Below, one piece after another: positions 15,710-24,942 of a stretch of 64,000 nt of DNA. Each line of letters starts with the position of its first letter. Position 1 is the stretch's first letter. Below the pieces are notes generated by a model. The model saw nothing but the letters and a program-made list of their open reading frames with translations, searched no databases and was not told the origin of the DNA. Source of the stretch: JAYPHU01 sp038127535 (GTDB taxonomy: Bacteria; Pseudomonadota; Alphaproteobacteria; Rhodospirillales; UBA2165); the NCBI GenBank assembly GCA_038127535.1, contig JAYPHU010000017.1:1-64000 (forward strand), read 5' to 3'. Made by a program: the position numbers and the translations under genes.

Positions 15710-16741
15710 ATGAAGTTCCTGGATCAGCAAAAGATATATATAAAGAGCGGCGACGGCGGCAACGGCTGCGTCGGCTTTCGCCGTGAGAAATACGTTGAGT
15801 TCGGCGGCCCGGACGGCGGCGACGGCGGACGCGGCGGTGACGTGATCGCCGAATGCGTGAACAATCTCAATACGCTCATCGACTTTCGCTATCAGCAGCA
15901 TTACAAGGCCGCCCGCGGCGGGCATGGCATGGGGGCGAACCGCACCGGTAAGGGCGGCGAAGACACCGTTCTAAAAGTCCCTGTCGGCACGCAGATATTG
16001 GATGAAGACGGAGAAACCCTCCTCGCTGATCTGACCGAGGAAGGCCAGCGGGTCGTCCTGGCGCGCGGCGGCGACGGCGGATTCGGTAACGCGCATTATA
16101 AATCCTCCACCAATCAGGCGCCTCGGCGCGCCGATGACGGCTGGCCCGGCGAGGAACATTGGCTGTGGCTGCGGCTCAAACTGATCGCCGACGCCGGGCT
16201 GATCGGCCTGCCCAACGCCGGCAAGTCCACGTTCCTGTCGGCCGTCAGCCGGGCCCGGCCCAAGATCGCCGATTATCCTTTCACCACCCTGCATCCCAAT
16301 CTCGGCGTAGGCTACGTGGACGGCGAAGAGCTTATCCTCGCCGATATCCCCGGCCTGATCGAAGGGGCGCATGAGGGCGCAGGCCTGGGCGACCGCTTCC
16401 TGGGCCATATTGAACGCTGCAACGTGCTTTTGCATCTGGTGGACGGCACTGCCGGCGATCCCGCAAAGGCCTACGAAACCGTGCGCGGCGAGCTGGAAGC
16501 CTATGGCGAAGGACTTGCCGACAAGACGGAAATCGTCGCGCTGAATAAATGCGACTCCTTGTCCGAGGAACTTATCGAGATTGGCGTGCATGAATTGAAA
16601 GAGGCCTCGGGCAAGGACGTAATGCTCTTGTCCGGAGTCGCAGGGACCGGCCTGGATGACGCGCTACGCGCTATCCGGCGGATCATGAGCGAACGCCGGG
16701 AACAGGAAGAGGCCGAGACCGGCTGGGCGTACGCGCCATGA
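15710..16741 (+). CDS. obgE: GTPase ObgE/CgtA
   Basis: This 343-aa GTPase is needed for late 50S assembly and stringent control. The Gly-rich Obg fold spans residues 1-158 (KSGDGGNGCVGFRREK, GGDGGFGNAHYKSSTNQAPR). The G domain has G1 GLPNAGKST near 166, switch I YPFTTLHPNLG, G3 DIPGLIEGAHEGAGLG and G4 NKCD near 279. The C-terminus is short and lacks the OCT domain found in some Gram-positives. The stop overlaps the proB start by four bases, so the two are coupled. Confidence 0.97.
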   Translation: MKFLDQQKIYIKSGDGGNGCVGFRREKYVEFGGPDGGDGGRGGDVIAECVNNLNTLIDFRYQQHYKAARGGHGMGANRTGKGGEDTVLKVPVGTQILDEDGETLLADLTEEGQRVVLARGGDGGFGNAHYKSSTNQAPRRADDGWPGEEHWLWLRLKLIADAGLIGLPNAGKSTFLSAVSRARPKIADYPFTTLHPNLGVGYVDGEELILADIPGLIEGAHEGAGLGDRFLGHIERCNVLLHLVDGTAGDPAKAYETVRGELEAYGEGLADKTEIVALNKCDSLSEELIEIGVHELKEASGKDVMLLSGVAGTGLDDALRAIRRIMSERREQEEAETGWAYAP

Positions 16742-17862
16742 CCGGCAATCAAAAACATCTGGCGGACGCCAAACGGATCGTCGTCAAGATCGGCTCCATC
16801 CTGTTGGTGGATTCCGAGACCGGACGGCTGCACCGGGACTGGCTGACCTCCCTCGCTCAAGACATCGCCGCATGGCGCGCGCGCAGCCAGGAAGTGGTCA
16901 TCGTCTCGTCGGGCGCCATTGCCTTGGGCCGGCGGTATCTCGGCATGAAAACCGGCGATCTACGGCTAGAGGAAAAACAAGCCTCTGCCGCGGCCGGCAT
17001 GGTGCGGCTGGCGCATGCCTATCAGGAGACCCTGGACCCGCATAATCTTTCAGTCGCGCAGGTGTTGCTGACCCTTGAAGATACGGAAAACCGGCGGCGT
17101 TATTTGAATGCGCGGTCCACCCTGATGACGCTGCTGGAAATGGGTGCCATCCCCCTGATCAACGAAAACGATACCGTCGCCACCGAAGAAATTCGTTTCG
17201 GCGACAATGACCGGCTGGCGGCCCGGGTCGCCGCCATGATCAGCGCCGATGTGCTGGTGCTGCTCTCCGATATCGACGGGCTCTACACGGCGGACCCGAC
17301 CAAAGACAAAGGCGCAACACTTGTCCCGGAGGTTGCCGAGATCACGCCCGAGATCGAAGCCATGGCCGGCGCGGCCGCGTCCGGCGACTCTTCGGGCGGG
17401 ATGGTCACCAAGCTCACGGCTGCTAAACTGTGCCTTGGCGCCGGGACAAAAATGGTTATTGCCGAAGGCAAGCGGACCAACCCCCTCGCCTCTCTGGAAG
17501 ACGGCGGCGCGTGCACCTGGTTCCTGCCCTCGGGCAATCCTCAGACCGCGCGCAAGCTGTGGATCGCCGGGTCTCTGCAGCCTATCGGTGCGGTCATCGT
17601 GGACGAAGGTGCGGTGAAAGCGCTGAAGGACGGCCGCAGTCTGCTGCCTGCTGGCGTGGCCGACGTCATCGGTGATTTCGAACGGGGCGACGCGGTGGCC
17701 GTCAAATCGGCGGATGGAAAGGAAATCGGCCGGGGCCTATCGGCCTATTCATCAAACGATGCGCGGCTGCTGGTCGGCCACAAAACGGATGAAATTGAAG
17801 CGCTGCTCGGCTACCGTGGTCGGGACGAAATCATCCATCGGGACGATTTGGTGATTTCCTAG
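16738..17862 (+). CDS. proB: Glutamate 5-kinase
   Basis: This 374-aa enzyme phosphorylates glutamate in the first step of proline synthesis. The amino-acid kinase domain spans about 10-260 (IVVKIGSILLVD, IVSSGAIALGRRYLG, INENDTVATEEIRFGDND, SGDSSGGMVTKLTAA). A C-terminal PUA domain spans about 280-365 (GAVIVDEGAVKAL, ARLLVGHKTDEIE). It overlaps obgE (ATGA) and is followed 11 bases later by proA, making a proBA unit. Confidence 0.96.
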   Translation: MTGNQKHLADAKRIVVKIGSILLVDSETGRLHRDWLTSLAQDIAAWRARSQEVVIVSSGAIALGRRYLGMKTGDLRLEEKQASAAAGMVRLAHAYQETLDPHNLSVAQVLLTLEDTENRRRYLNARSTLMTLLEMGAIPLINENDTVATEEIRFGDNDRLAARVAAMISADVLVLLSDIDGLYTADPTKDKGATLVPEVAEITPEIEAMAGAAASGDSSGGMVTKLTAAKLCLGAGTKMVIAEGKRTNPLASLEDGGACTWFLPSGNPQTARKLWIAGSLQPIGAVIVDEGAVKALKDGRSLLPAGVADVIGDFERGDAVAVKSADGKEIGRGLSAYSSNDARLLVGHKTDEIEALLGYRGRDEIIHRDDLVIS

Positions 17863-17873
17863 GGATCAAGATC

Positions 17874-19139
17874 ATGACGAACACCGATATCAAAGCGCTG
17901 ATGCAGGACATCGGCAAACAGGCGAAAGCCGCAGCGCAGGCTTTGGCGAGCGCCGATGCCGAGAGCAAAAATCGCGCGCTTCGGGAAGCCGCCACGTCGT
18001 TGCGCGACCGCTCGGCGGAAATACTCGTCGCCAATGACAAAGACATGGCCGCCGGCGAAGAGAAGGGCCTGAGCGGGCCGCTGCTGGACCGGCTGAAGCT
18101 GACCGAAGACCGGCTGGCCAGCGTCGGCAAGGGCTTGAAGGAAATCGCCGCCCTGGACGATCCCGTGGGCGCGGTAATGGACGCCTGGGACCGGCCCAAT
18201 GGTTTGAAGATTTCAAGAGTGCGCGTGCCTCTGGGTGTGATCGGCGTGATCTATGAATCCCGGCCCAATGTGACCGCGGACGCCGGCGGGTTGTGTCTGA
18301 AATCCGGCAATGCCTCGATCCTGCGCGGCGGGTCTGAGAGCTATCATTCCTCCAGCGCGATCCTGCAGTCCATGCAGGACGGGCTGCGTCAGGCTAACCT
18401 GCCCGAAGCCGCCATCCAGATGGTGCCGACCACCGACCGGGCGGCCGTCGGCGAGATGCTGACCATGATCGACCATATCGACGTGATCGTGCCCCGGGGC
18501 GGCAAACCGCTCATTGAGCGGGTGCAGAAGGAAGCCAAGGTGCCCGTCTTCGCCCACCTGCAAGGCATCTGCCACACCTACGTGGACGGCGCGGCCGACC
18601 CCGACATGGCGCGGGACATCGTGCTCAATGCAAAGATGCGACGGACTAGCATTTGCGGCGCGACGGAAACCCTGTTGATCGATAAGGAGGCGGTGACGAC
18701 CCACCTACCCCGCATTCTGGATGCCCTCACTGAAGCCGGGTGCGAGATACGCGGCGATGAGACGATTCAAAAGGCCGACGGAAGGGTTAAGCCGGCGGAC
18801 GAAGTGGATTGGGATACGGAGTATCTCGACTCCATCATCGCCGTGAAACAGGTGAACGGCGTGCAGGACGCGGTAGATCATGTGAACCAGCACGGCACCG
18901 AGCACACGGACGCCATTGTTACCAGCGACGCCGCCACCGCAGAAGCGTTCCTCAACGGGGTCAACAGCGCCATCGCCATGCACAACGCCTCGACCCAGTT
19001 TGCAGACGGCGGCGAATTCGGCATGGGCGCGGAGATCGGCATCGCCACTGGCAAACTGCATGCCCGCGGACCTGTCGGCGTGGAACAACTCACCACGTTT
19101 AAGTATGTGGTGCGCGGCGACGGCCAAGTCCGCCCTTAA
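17874..19139 (+). CDS. proA: Glutamate-5-semialdehyde dehydrogenase (gamma-glutamyl phosphate reductase)
   Basis: This 421-aa aldehyde-dehydrogenase-superfamily enzyme reduces gamma-glutamyl phosphate with NADPH. It shows VPLGVIGVIYESRPNVTADA near 118, LKSGNASILRGGSE, VPRGGKPLIERV, and the catalytic Cys region MRRTSICGATETLLID near 255. The ending GPVGVEQLTTFKYVVRGDGQ is typical. It follows proB in the same operon. Confidence 0.96.
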   Translation: MTNTDIKALMQDIGKQAKAAAQALASADAESKNRALREAATSLRDRSAEILVANDKDMAAGEEKGLSGPLLDRLKLTEDRLASVGKGLKEIAALDDPVGAVMDAWDRPNGLKISRVRVPLGVIGVIYESRPNVTADAGGLCLKSGNASILRGGSESYHSSSAILQSMQDGLRQANLPEAAIQMVPTTDRAAVGEMLTMIDHIDVIVPRGGKPLIERVQKEAKVPVFAHLQGICHTYVDGAADPDMARDIVLNAKMRRTSICGATETLLIDKEAVTTHLPRILDALTEAGCEIRGDETIQKADGRVKPADEVDWDTEYLDSIIAVKQVNGVQDAVDHVNQHGTEHTDAIVTSDAATAEAFLNGVNSAIAMHNASTQFADGGEFGMGAEIGIATGKLHARGPVGVEQLTTFKYVVRGDGQVRP

Positions 19140-19166
19140 GCCGTTCCGGCGCGATTGGACCCGCAC

Positions 19167-19760
19167 GTGTCAGACAGAAAACGCATTGGTCTTTTGGGCG
19201 GCTCCTTCAATCCGGCCCACCGGGGGCATCTTCACATCAGTGAAGCGGCGCTCAAGCGCTTGAACCTGGATGAGGTCTGGTGGCTTGTCTCACCGCAGAA
19301 CCCGCTGAAAAGAACTGATGACATGGCGGACATGGATGATCGAATCGCCGCCGCAAAAAAGTATACGTCGAACCCGGATATCATCATTAGCGATTTAGAG
19401 CGGGAGTTGGGAACCATCTACACCATCGACACGCTGGTCGCCCTAAAGCATAAATTCCCCGGTCACCGCTTTGTTTGGCTGATGGGGGCTGACAATATGC
19501 GCCAGATTCCCAAGTGGAAAGACTGGCGGCGGATATTTCGGCTTGTCCCCATTGCGATTTTTCCCAGACCTTCTTATTCTACACGGGCACTGGCCGGTAA
19601 GGCGGCGCGGCGGTTTGCCAAGCACCGCATCCGGGAAACAAGGGCGTCGCGGCTTGCGAGCATGCGTCCTCCCGCATGGGTCTATCTACATACCGAACCC
19701 GACACCACATCGGCCACGCGCATCAGGGCGAGACAGGCCCTGCACAAAGGTAGCGAGTAA
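19167..19760 (+). CDS. nadD: Nicotinate-nucleotide adenylyltransferase
   Basis: This ~197-aa enzyme transfers AMP to nicotinate mononucleotide in NAD synthesis. The nucleotidyltransferase motif GGSFNPAHRGHLH (GxFxPxHxGH) is near residue 10, LMGADNMRQIPKWKDWRRI in the middle, and TSATRIRARQAL (SSTxIR-type motif) at the end. GTG at 19167 is chosen; TTG at 19155 in the same frame is also possible. It lies 27 bases after proA and two before rsfS. Confidence 0.93.
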   Translation: MSDRKRIGLLGGSFNPAHRGHLHISEAALKRLNLDEVWWLVSPQNPLKRTDDMADMDDRIAAAKKYTSNPDIIISDLERELGTIYTIDTLVALKHKFPGHRFVWLMGADNMRQIPKWKDWRRIFRLVPIAIFPRPSYSTRALAGKAARRFAKHRIRETRASRLASMRPPAWVYLHTEPDTTSATRIRARQALHKGSE

Positions 19761-19762
19761 GC

Positions 19763-20173
19763 TTGAGCATTTTGGAACTTCGATCAAAGGAGAGAGAGAC
19801 CATAGCTAAGCGTAAATCGACACCACCGGGCGCCGATGGCTTAAAGGACCTGGTCACAGTGTCGCTTGATGACGACAAGGCGCAGAACGTCACCGTCATC
19901 GACCTGAAAGGCAAAACAAGCTTCGCCGACTATATGGTGATCGCAACCGGCACCTCGCAGCGTCAGGTTGTGACCATGGCAGAGCATCTTCGCGAAAAGA
20001 TGAAATCCAACGGTCTGAAAACCGTACCTGTTGAAGGCGCGGATCAGGGCGACTGGGTCTTGATCGACGGCGGCGACGTCATCGTCCATCTTTTCCGCCC
20101 GGAGGTCCGGGAGTTCTACGACCTGGAGAAAATCTGGGGCGAACCCGGACAGCAGCCGGGAGCGGCCGCCTAA
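19763..20173 (+). CDS. rsfS: Ribosomal silencing factor RsfS
   Basis: RsfS binds uL14 and blocks subunit joining in poor nutrients. The core runs from LKDLVTVSLDDDKAQNVTVIDL through GKTSFADYMVIATGTSQRQV to GDVIVHLFRPEVREFYDLEKIWG. The start is uncertain. TTG at 19763 gives 136 aa but has no good ribosome site. The best ribosome site (GGAGAGAGAG) sits before an ATA codon at 19802, from which the protein would begin (M)AKRKSTPPG, a more usual length of 123 aa. Either ATA is used or it is a one-base change from ATG. Confidence 0.9.
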   Translation: MSILELRSKERETIAKRKSTPPGADGLKDLVTVSLDDDKAQNVTVIDLKGKTSFADYMVIATGTSQRQVVTMAEHLREKMKSNGLKTVPVEGADQGDWVLIDGGDVIVHLFRPEVREFYDLEKIWGEPGQQPGAAA

Positions 20174-20214
20174 GCCCCGGCCGGAAAGCGCCGGCCTGAC
20201 GTGGCGGCAGAGAG

Positions 20215-20670
20215 ATGAACCTCACCATTGCCGCAGTCGGACGATTGAAATCGGGTCCGGAGAGAGATCTCTGGGACCAATACGCCACACGTCTCTCGTG
20301 GAACCTCACCCTCCGCGAAGTGGAAGAACGCAAACCCCTCAAAGGCAAAGAACTGATGGAAAGGGAGGCCGAGCTGTTGCTGCAGGCCGTGCCCGACGGC
20401 GCGCATCTGGTGGCGGTCGACCGCGCCGGTAAATCCATTTCGTCGGAAGACCTGGCCAGCCGATTCGCCGATTGGATGACGACCGGCCCGCAGGAAATCG
20501 CGTTCGTGATCGGCGGCGCGGACGGGCTTCATCAGTCAGTGCTGGCCAGGGCGGACAGCAAGCTGTCGATGGGGGCGTTGACCTGGCCCCACATGCTGGC
20601 GCGCTGCATGCTGTTGGAGCAGGTTTTCCGCGCCCAGTGCATCTTGACGAACCACCCTTATCATCGCTAA
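20215..20670 (+). CDS. rlmH: 23S rRNA (pseudouridine-1915-N3) methyltransferase RlmH
   Basis: This 151-aa SPOUT methyltransferase acts on Psi1915 in helix 69 of 23S rRNA. The knot motifs are FVIGGADGLHQSVLARAD near 98-115 and LSMGALTWPHMLARCMLLEQVFRA, and the C-terminal NHPYHR is diagnostic. The order rsfS-rlmH is widely conserved. GAGAG precedes the ATG. Confidence 0.96.
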   Translation: MNLTIAAVGRLKSGPERDLWDQYATRLSWNLTLREVEERKPLKGKELMEREAELLLQAVPDGAHLVAVDRAGKSISSEDLASRFADWMTTGPQEIAFVIGGADGLHQSVLARADSKLSMGALTWPHMLARCMLLEQVFRAQCILTNHPYHR

Positions 20671-20761
20671 CCAGTCGGCGGCCGGAACGGCCCTTACATC
20701 CGTTGTGCCCCACTCTTAATCCATCGTGCGTCTTAGCGCGCAAACGTTTATAATTGAGCTC

Positions 20762-22342
20762 ATGCCAGACACTCAGACAAACGAACGCCCAACCACCAAA
20801 CCCCGCCCCGTCGTGCTTTGCATTCTCGACGGCTGGGGAGAGCGGGACGGCGGCGAAGACAACGCCATCCACCATGCGTCCAAACCCAACCTTGACCGTA
20901 TGTATGAGACCTATCCCCATGCGTCTTTGGAGGCCTCGGCCCTGGATGTGGGCTTGCCCGCCGGGCAGATGGGCAACTCCGAAGTCGGCCATATGAACTT
21001 GGGCGCGGGCCGGGTGGTCATGCAGGACCTGCCCCGCATCGACGCAGCGGTCGAAGACGGCTCCATCGCCGATGTGCCGGCGCTTCAAGACCTGATCGCG
21101 AAACTGAAGGCCAGCGGCGGTGTGTGCCATATGATGGGCCTGGTGTCGCCGGGCGGCGTACACTCTCATCAGGATCATCTGATCGCGCTCGCCAAGATCG
21201 TGGATGAGGCCGGGATAGCCGTCCGCCTGCACGCTTATTTGGATGGACGCGACACCCCGCCCTCCAGCGCCGAGGACTATTTAGAACAGGTTTTGGAAGC
21301 CAGCAAAGGGCTCAATAATTTTGCCGTCGCCACGGTGAGCGGGCGCTACTACTCCATGGACAGGGACAAGAACTGGGACCGGGTGGAAAAAGCCTACCGC
21401 GCGGTGGCGGAAGGAACCGGCGAAGCGGCCGATGACGCCCTCAGCGCCATTACCAACAGCTACGCCAACAACGTGACCGACGAATTTGTCTTGCCGACCG
21501 TCGTCGGTGAGTACATAGGCATGAAAGACGGCGATGGGCTGTTAATGTTTAACTTCCGCGCCGATCGGGCCCGGGAGATTCTCACCACTTTGGTCGATCC
21601 GGCGTTTGACGGCTTTGCCCGCGGCAAAACGATGACCTTTGCCGCCAAGGTCGGCCTGACCGAATATTCGACCGAGTTGAACGCGTTCCTGGAGACCATG
21701 TTCCCGCAACAGCAGCTGGAGCATATCCTGGGGGAGATCGTTTCCGAAGCCGGTCTGACCCAGCTCCGCATTGCCGAGACCGAAAAATACTCCCATGTGA
21801 CCTTCTTTTTTAACGGCGGCCAAGAACAAGTCTTTGCCGGCGAGGAACGCATCCTGGTGCCGTCGCCCAAGATAGCGACATACGATTTGCAGCCGGAAAT
21901 GTCCGCGCCTGAAGTCACCGACAAGCTGGTCGAGGCCATCCGCTCGGAAAAATTCGACCTCATCGTGGTGAACTACGCCAACGGCGATATGGTGGGGCAT
22001 ACGGGCGACTTCGACGCGGCCAAGAAAGCCGCCGAAACTGTCGACACTTGCTTGGGACGGCTGGAAGAAGCATTGGTCGCCGCCGGCGGCGCCATGCTGA
22101 TCACGGCCGATCACGGCAATGCGGAGAAGATGTCCGACGCCGATACAGGCCAGCCCCATACGGCGCATACACTGTCTTTGGTGCCGGCCATCCTGGTGAA
22201 CCCGCCGGATAACGTGCAAAGCATCAGCGACGGTGTGCTGGCCGACGTCGCGCCGACGCTGTTAGCCATGTTGCAGCTCCCCCAGCCCGGCGCCATGACC
22301 GGCCGGTCATTGATCACCCTCCCCGCCGATGCCGCCGCCTGA
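20762..22342 (+). CDS. gpmI: 2,3-bisphosphoglycerate-independent phosphoglycerate mutase
   Basis: This 526-aa Mn-dependent alkaline-phosphatase-superfamily enzyme interconverts 3- and 2-phosphoglycerate. The metal site starts in VLCILDGWG and the phospho-Ser lies in MGNSEVGHMNLGAGR near residue 75. Others are VHSHQDHL, HAYLDGRDTPP, NFRADRARE, NYANGDMVGHTG and TADHGNAE. The ATG at 20762 is the only good start before the conserved N-terminus. The last 14 bases overlap the next gene. Confidence 0.96.
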   Translation: MPDTQTNERPTTKPRPVVLCILDGWGERDGGEDNAIHHASKPNLDRMYETYPHASLEASALDVGLPAGQMGNSEVGHMNLGAGRVVMQDLPRIDAAVEDGSIADVPALQDLIAKLKASGGVCHMMGLVSPGGVHSHQDHLIALAKIVDEAGIAVRLHAYLDGRDTPPSSAEDYLEQVLEASKGLNNFAVATVSGRYYSMDRDKNWDRVEKAYRAVAEGTGEAADDALSAITNSYANNVTDEFVLPTVVGEYIGMKDGDGLLMFNFRADRAREILTTLVDPAFDGFARGKTMTFAAKVGLTEYSTELNAFLETMFPQQQLEHILGEIVSEAGLTQLRIAETEKYSHVTFFFNGGQEQVFAGEERILVPSPKIATYDLQPEMSAPEVTDKLVEAIRSEKFDLIVVNYANGDMVGHTGDFDAAKKAAETVDTCLGRLEEALVAAGGAMLITADHGNAEKMSDADTGQPHTAHTLSLVPAILVNPPDNVQSISDGVLADVAPTLLAMLQLPQPGAMTGRSLITLPADAAA

Positions 22343-23603
22343 TCGTCTGCGGCTCCCGTCAGTCATACTCGCCACGAGCCTTTTGCTTGCCCTGCCGCAG
22401 CCGGTTGCCGGTCAGAACGCACCCGACGATGTGGATGGTCGGCTCAAAAAGGTTGAAGAGGAACTAAAGACGGGTCAGCGCAAGGCGTTCGAGCTGGACG
22501 AAACCGCCAATATCCTGAAGCAGGAAATCACCGAGGTTCGAGAGGAGAAGGTACGGATCGCCGCCGCCATCCGGGCGCAGGAATCTTTGATCCTCCAGGC
22601 AGAGACGGACCTTCGCAAGCTCAACGCCAGCCACGCAAGCAAGATTGCAGAGTTCCGAAAACGCCGGGATCAATTCTCCAACGTGCTAATCGCGCTGCAG
22701 CGGTTGTCCCGCATGCCGCCGGAAGCGGTGGTCGCTTATCCCTCCACGCCGTCAAATCTTGTGCGCGCGGCCATTTTGTTGAAATCCACCGTCCCGCGGA
22801 TTGAAGAGAAAGCCGCGCGACTTCGCGAAGATTTGAACGATCTGGAAGAAAGCCGCGGCTTGATTGAAGACCGGCGCAAAATTGTGGCGACCGCCGCCCG
22901 GGCGCTGATCTCCCGCCGTCAGGAACTGGACCGGATATTGGAACAAAAATCCCTGGTCCGAAAGCAGGCGCTTGCCGCCCGCCAGGTGGAAGCGGCGCGC
23001 ATTGATAAGCTCTCGCGGGAGGCCAATGATCTCCGTGATCTCTTCGATCAACTGGAGACCGAACGCCGGGAAATCGCGGCCCAGGAGGAAAGAATCAAGC
23101 AATATCAATCCTCTAAAGAAGCCGCCCGGGCCATGCCCCGCCCTCTGATGCCGCGCGGCGCGCTGGCCTCAAAAGCGCCTTTCGAGACCCAACCGATCAG
23201 CGGCGCTCGCGGGCTTTTGACCTATCCGGCCATCGGCCCCGTGACCGGGCATTATGGCCAGCGCATCCGGCGCGGCGCCCGACGGAAGGGAATCGATATC
23301 GAAACCCGGCCCGGCGCACAGGTGGTGGCGCCGTATGATGGAAAGATTGTCTTCGCCGGGGACTTCCGGGGATACGGGCAACTCTTGATCATTGAACACG
23401 GCGAGGGATATCATAGCTTATTGGCGGGCATGTACCGCATTGATGGAAATGTGGGACAGTGGTTACTGTCCGGTGAACCGGTTGGTGTCATGGGATCACC
23501 CGACGCGGATAATCCAACCCTATATATGGAACTCCGAAAAAACGGGCGATCGATCGATCCCAATCCTTGGCTGGCTTCTCATAAAGGTAAAACAAACGGA
23601 TGA
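22329..23603 (+). CDS. EnvC-like murein hydrolase activator (degenerate LytM domain)
   Basis: This 424-aa secreted protein has a signal peptide (residues about 1-28, ending VAGQ), two long coiled-coil regions (about 32-120 and 150-265) and a C-terminal LytM/M23 fold (about 300-415). The zinc-ligand positions are altered: the usual HxGxD is RRKGIDI and the usual LHFE is LYME. As in E. coli EnvC this implies a non-catalytic activator of cell-wall amidases at division. It overlaps gpmI by 14 bases and ctpA by four, so translation is coupled. Confidence 0.88.
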   Translation: MPPPDRLRLPSVILATSLLLALPQPVAGQNAPDDVDGRLKKVEEELKTGQRKAFELDETANILKQEITEVREEKVRIAAAIRAQESLILQAETDLRKLNASHASKIAEFRKRRDQFSNVLIALQRLSRMPPEAVVAYPSTPSNLVRAAILLKSTVPRIEEKAARLREDLNDLEESRGLIEDRRKIVATAARALISRRQELDRILEQKSLVRKQALAARQVEAARIDKLSREANDLRDLFDQLETERREIAAQEERIKQYQSSKEAARAMPRPLMPRGALASKAPFETQPISGARGLLTYPAIGPVTGHYGQRIRRGARRKGIDIETRPGAQVVAPYDGKIVFAGDFRGYGQLLIIEHGEGYHSLLAGMYRIDGNVGQWLLSGEPVGVMGSPDADNPTLYMELRKNGRSIDPNPWLASHKGKTNG

Positions 23604-24916
23604 AAAAAATAGCGATCATGGCGGTCATGGCCTTCGCACTGGCGTTCACCGCGGGCGTGCAGGCACAGGAAAAGAAAGCGACCAAAAACGAAGACTCCTA
23701 TCGCCTGCTTGATTTGTTCGGCGACGTGTTCGAGCGGGTTCGCGCCGACTACGTTGAAGAGGTCACCGACAAGGAACTGATCGAAGCGGCGATCTCCGGG
23801 ATGCTGAGCTCGCTCGACCCCCACTCCCGCTTCCTCAATGCGGATGCCTACAAAGACATGCAGGTTCAGACCCGCGGCAAGTTCGGCGGCTTGGGCATCG
23901 AGGTTTCCATGGAAGGCGGATTCGTCAAAGTGGTCTCCCCCATCGACGACACGCCGGCCCATCGCGCAGGTATCCAGCCGGGCGATCTGATTACGCATTT
24001 AGACGGCAAACCGGTGCTGGGGCTGAACCTGTCCCAGGCCGTGGACCTGATGCGGGGTGAGGTGGGCACCGATATCAAGCTGACTATCCGCCGGGAAGGC
24101 ACGGATCCGTTTGACGTCACCATCACCCGGGCGACTATCCCGATCCGCAGCGTCCGTTCCCGCACCATCGACAATGTGGGGTATGTGCGGATTTCCTCGT
24201 TCACCGCGAACACTGAATCCGGTCTGAAGAAAGCCATGTCGAACATCAAGAAAGAGCTAGGCGACAAGTTCGAAGGCGTGGTTCTTGATCTTCGCAACAA
24301 TCCCGGCGGTCTGTTGGATCAGGCGATCGCTGTCTCGGACGCCTTCCTGGACCAAGGGGAAATCGTCTCCACCCGCACCCGGGAGAAAGGCGAACACCAG
24401 CGCTCCCAGGCCAAGAAAGGCGACCTGACCGGCGGCAAGCCGATGGTCGTCCTGGTCAACGGCGGTTCGGCCTCGGCGTCGGAAATTGTCGCCGGCGCGC
24501 TGCAGGATCATAAGCGGGCGATCGTTCTCGGCACCAAGACATTCGGCAAAGGCTCTGTCCAGACGATTATCCGGCTGGGCCGGGACGGCGCCATGCGGCT
24601 GACCACGGCGCTTTATTACACGCCGTCGGGCCGGTCCATTCAAAAGGTCGGGGTGCAGCCGGATATCATTGTGGAACAATCGCGGGTCGAAGCCATTCAA
24701 AGCCGGCGGCGCAGCCGCGAATCTGATTTGCGCGGCGCCCTGCAAAACGGCAATGGCGGTTCGTCCAACTCAAACGCCGCGCCCAAAACGGGCGACGCGC
24801 CGAAATCCTCGGCACAGCAAACCCAGGCAGAGCGCGACAAGGCGGACTACCAGCTACAGCGCGCCTTGGATCTGTTGCACGGTATAGACCTTTTTAACCA
24901 ACGCCTGAAAGGATAA
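23600..24916 (+). CDS. ctpA: C-terminal processing peptidase, S41 family
   Basis: This 438-aa periplasmic protease has a signal peptide (1-22, ending VQAQ) and a PDZ domain (about 85-165; KFGGLGIEVSMEGG, AGIQPGDLITHLDGKPV). The S41 catalytic domain follows (about 170-370). The nucleophile Ser is in VNGGSASASEIVAGAL and the general-base Lys in GTKTFGKGSVQ. The tail (about 375-438) is Ser/Asn/Gln-rich and low in complexity. Family members trim periplasmic or wall-associated proteins, which fits with the coupled EnvC-like gene. Confidence 0.94.
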   Translation: MKKIAIMAVMAFALAFTAGVQAQEKKATKNEDSYRLLDLFGDVFERVRADYVEEVTDKELIEAAISGMLSSLDPHSRFLNADAYKDMQVQTRGKFGGLGIEVSMEGGFVKVVSPIDDTPAHRAGIQPGDLITHLDGKPVLGLNLSQAVDLMRGEVGTDIKLTIRREGTDPFDVTITRATIPIRSVRSRTIDNVGYVRISSFTANTESGLKKAMSNIKKELGDKFEGVVLDLRNNPGGLLDQAIAVSDAFLDQGEIVSTRTREKGEHQRSQAKKGDLTGGKPMVVLVNGGSASASEIVAGALQDHKRAIVLGTKTFGKGSVQTIIRLGRDGAMRLTTALYYTPSGRSIQKVGVQPDIIVEQSRVEAIQSRRRSRESDLRGALQNGNGGSSNSNAAPKTGDAPKSSAQQTQAERDKADYQLQRALDLLHGIDLFNQRLKG

Positions 24917-24942
24917 GCCCGGGAAATAACCGGGACCACAGC

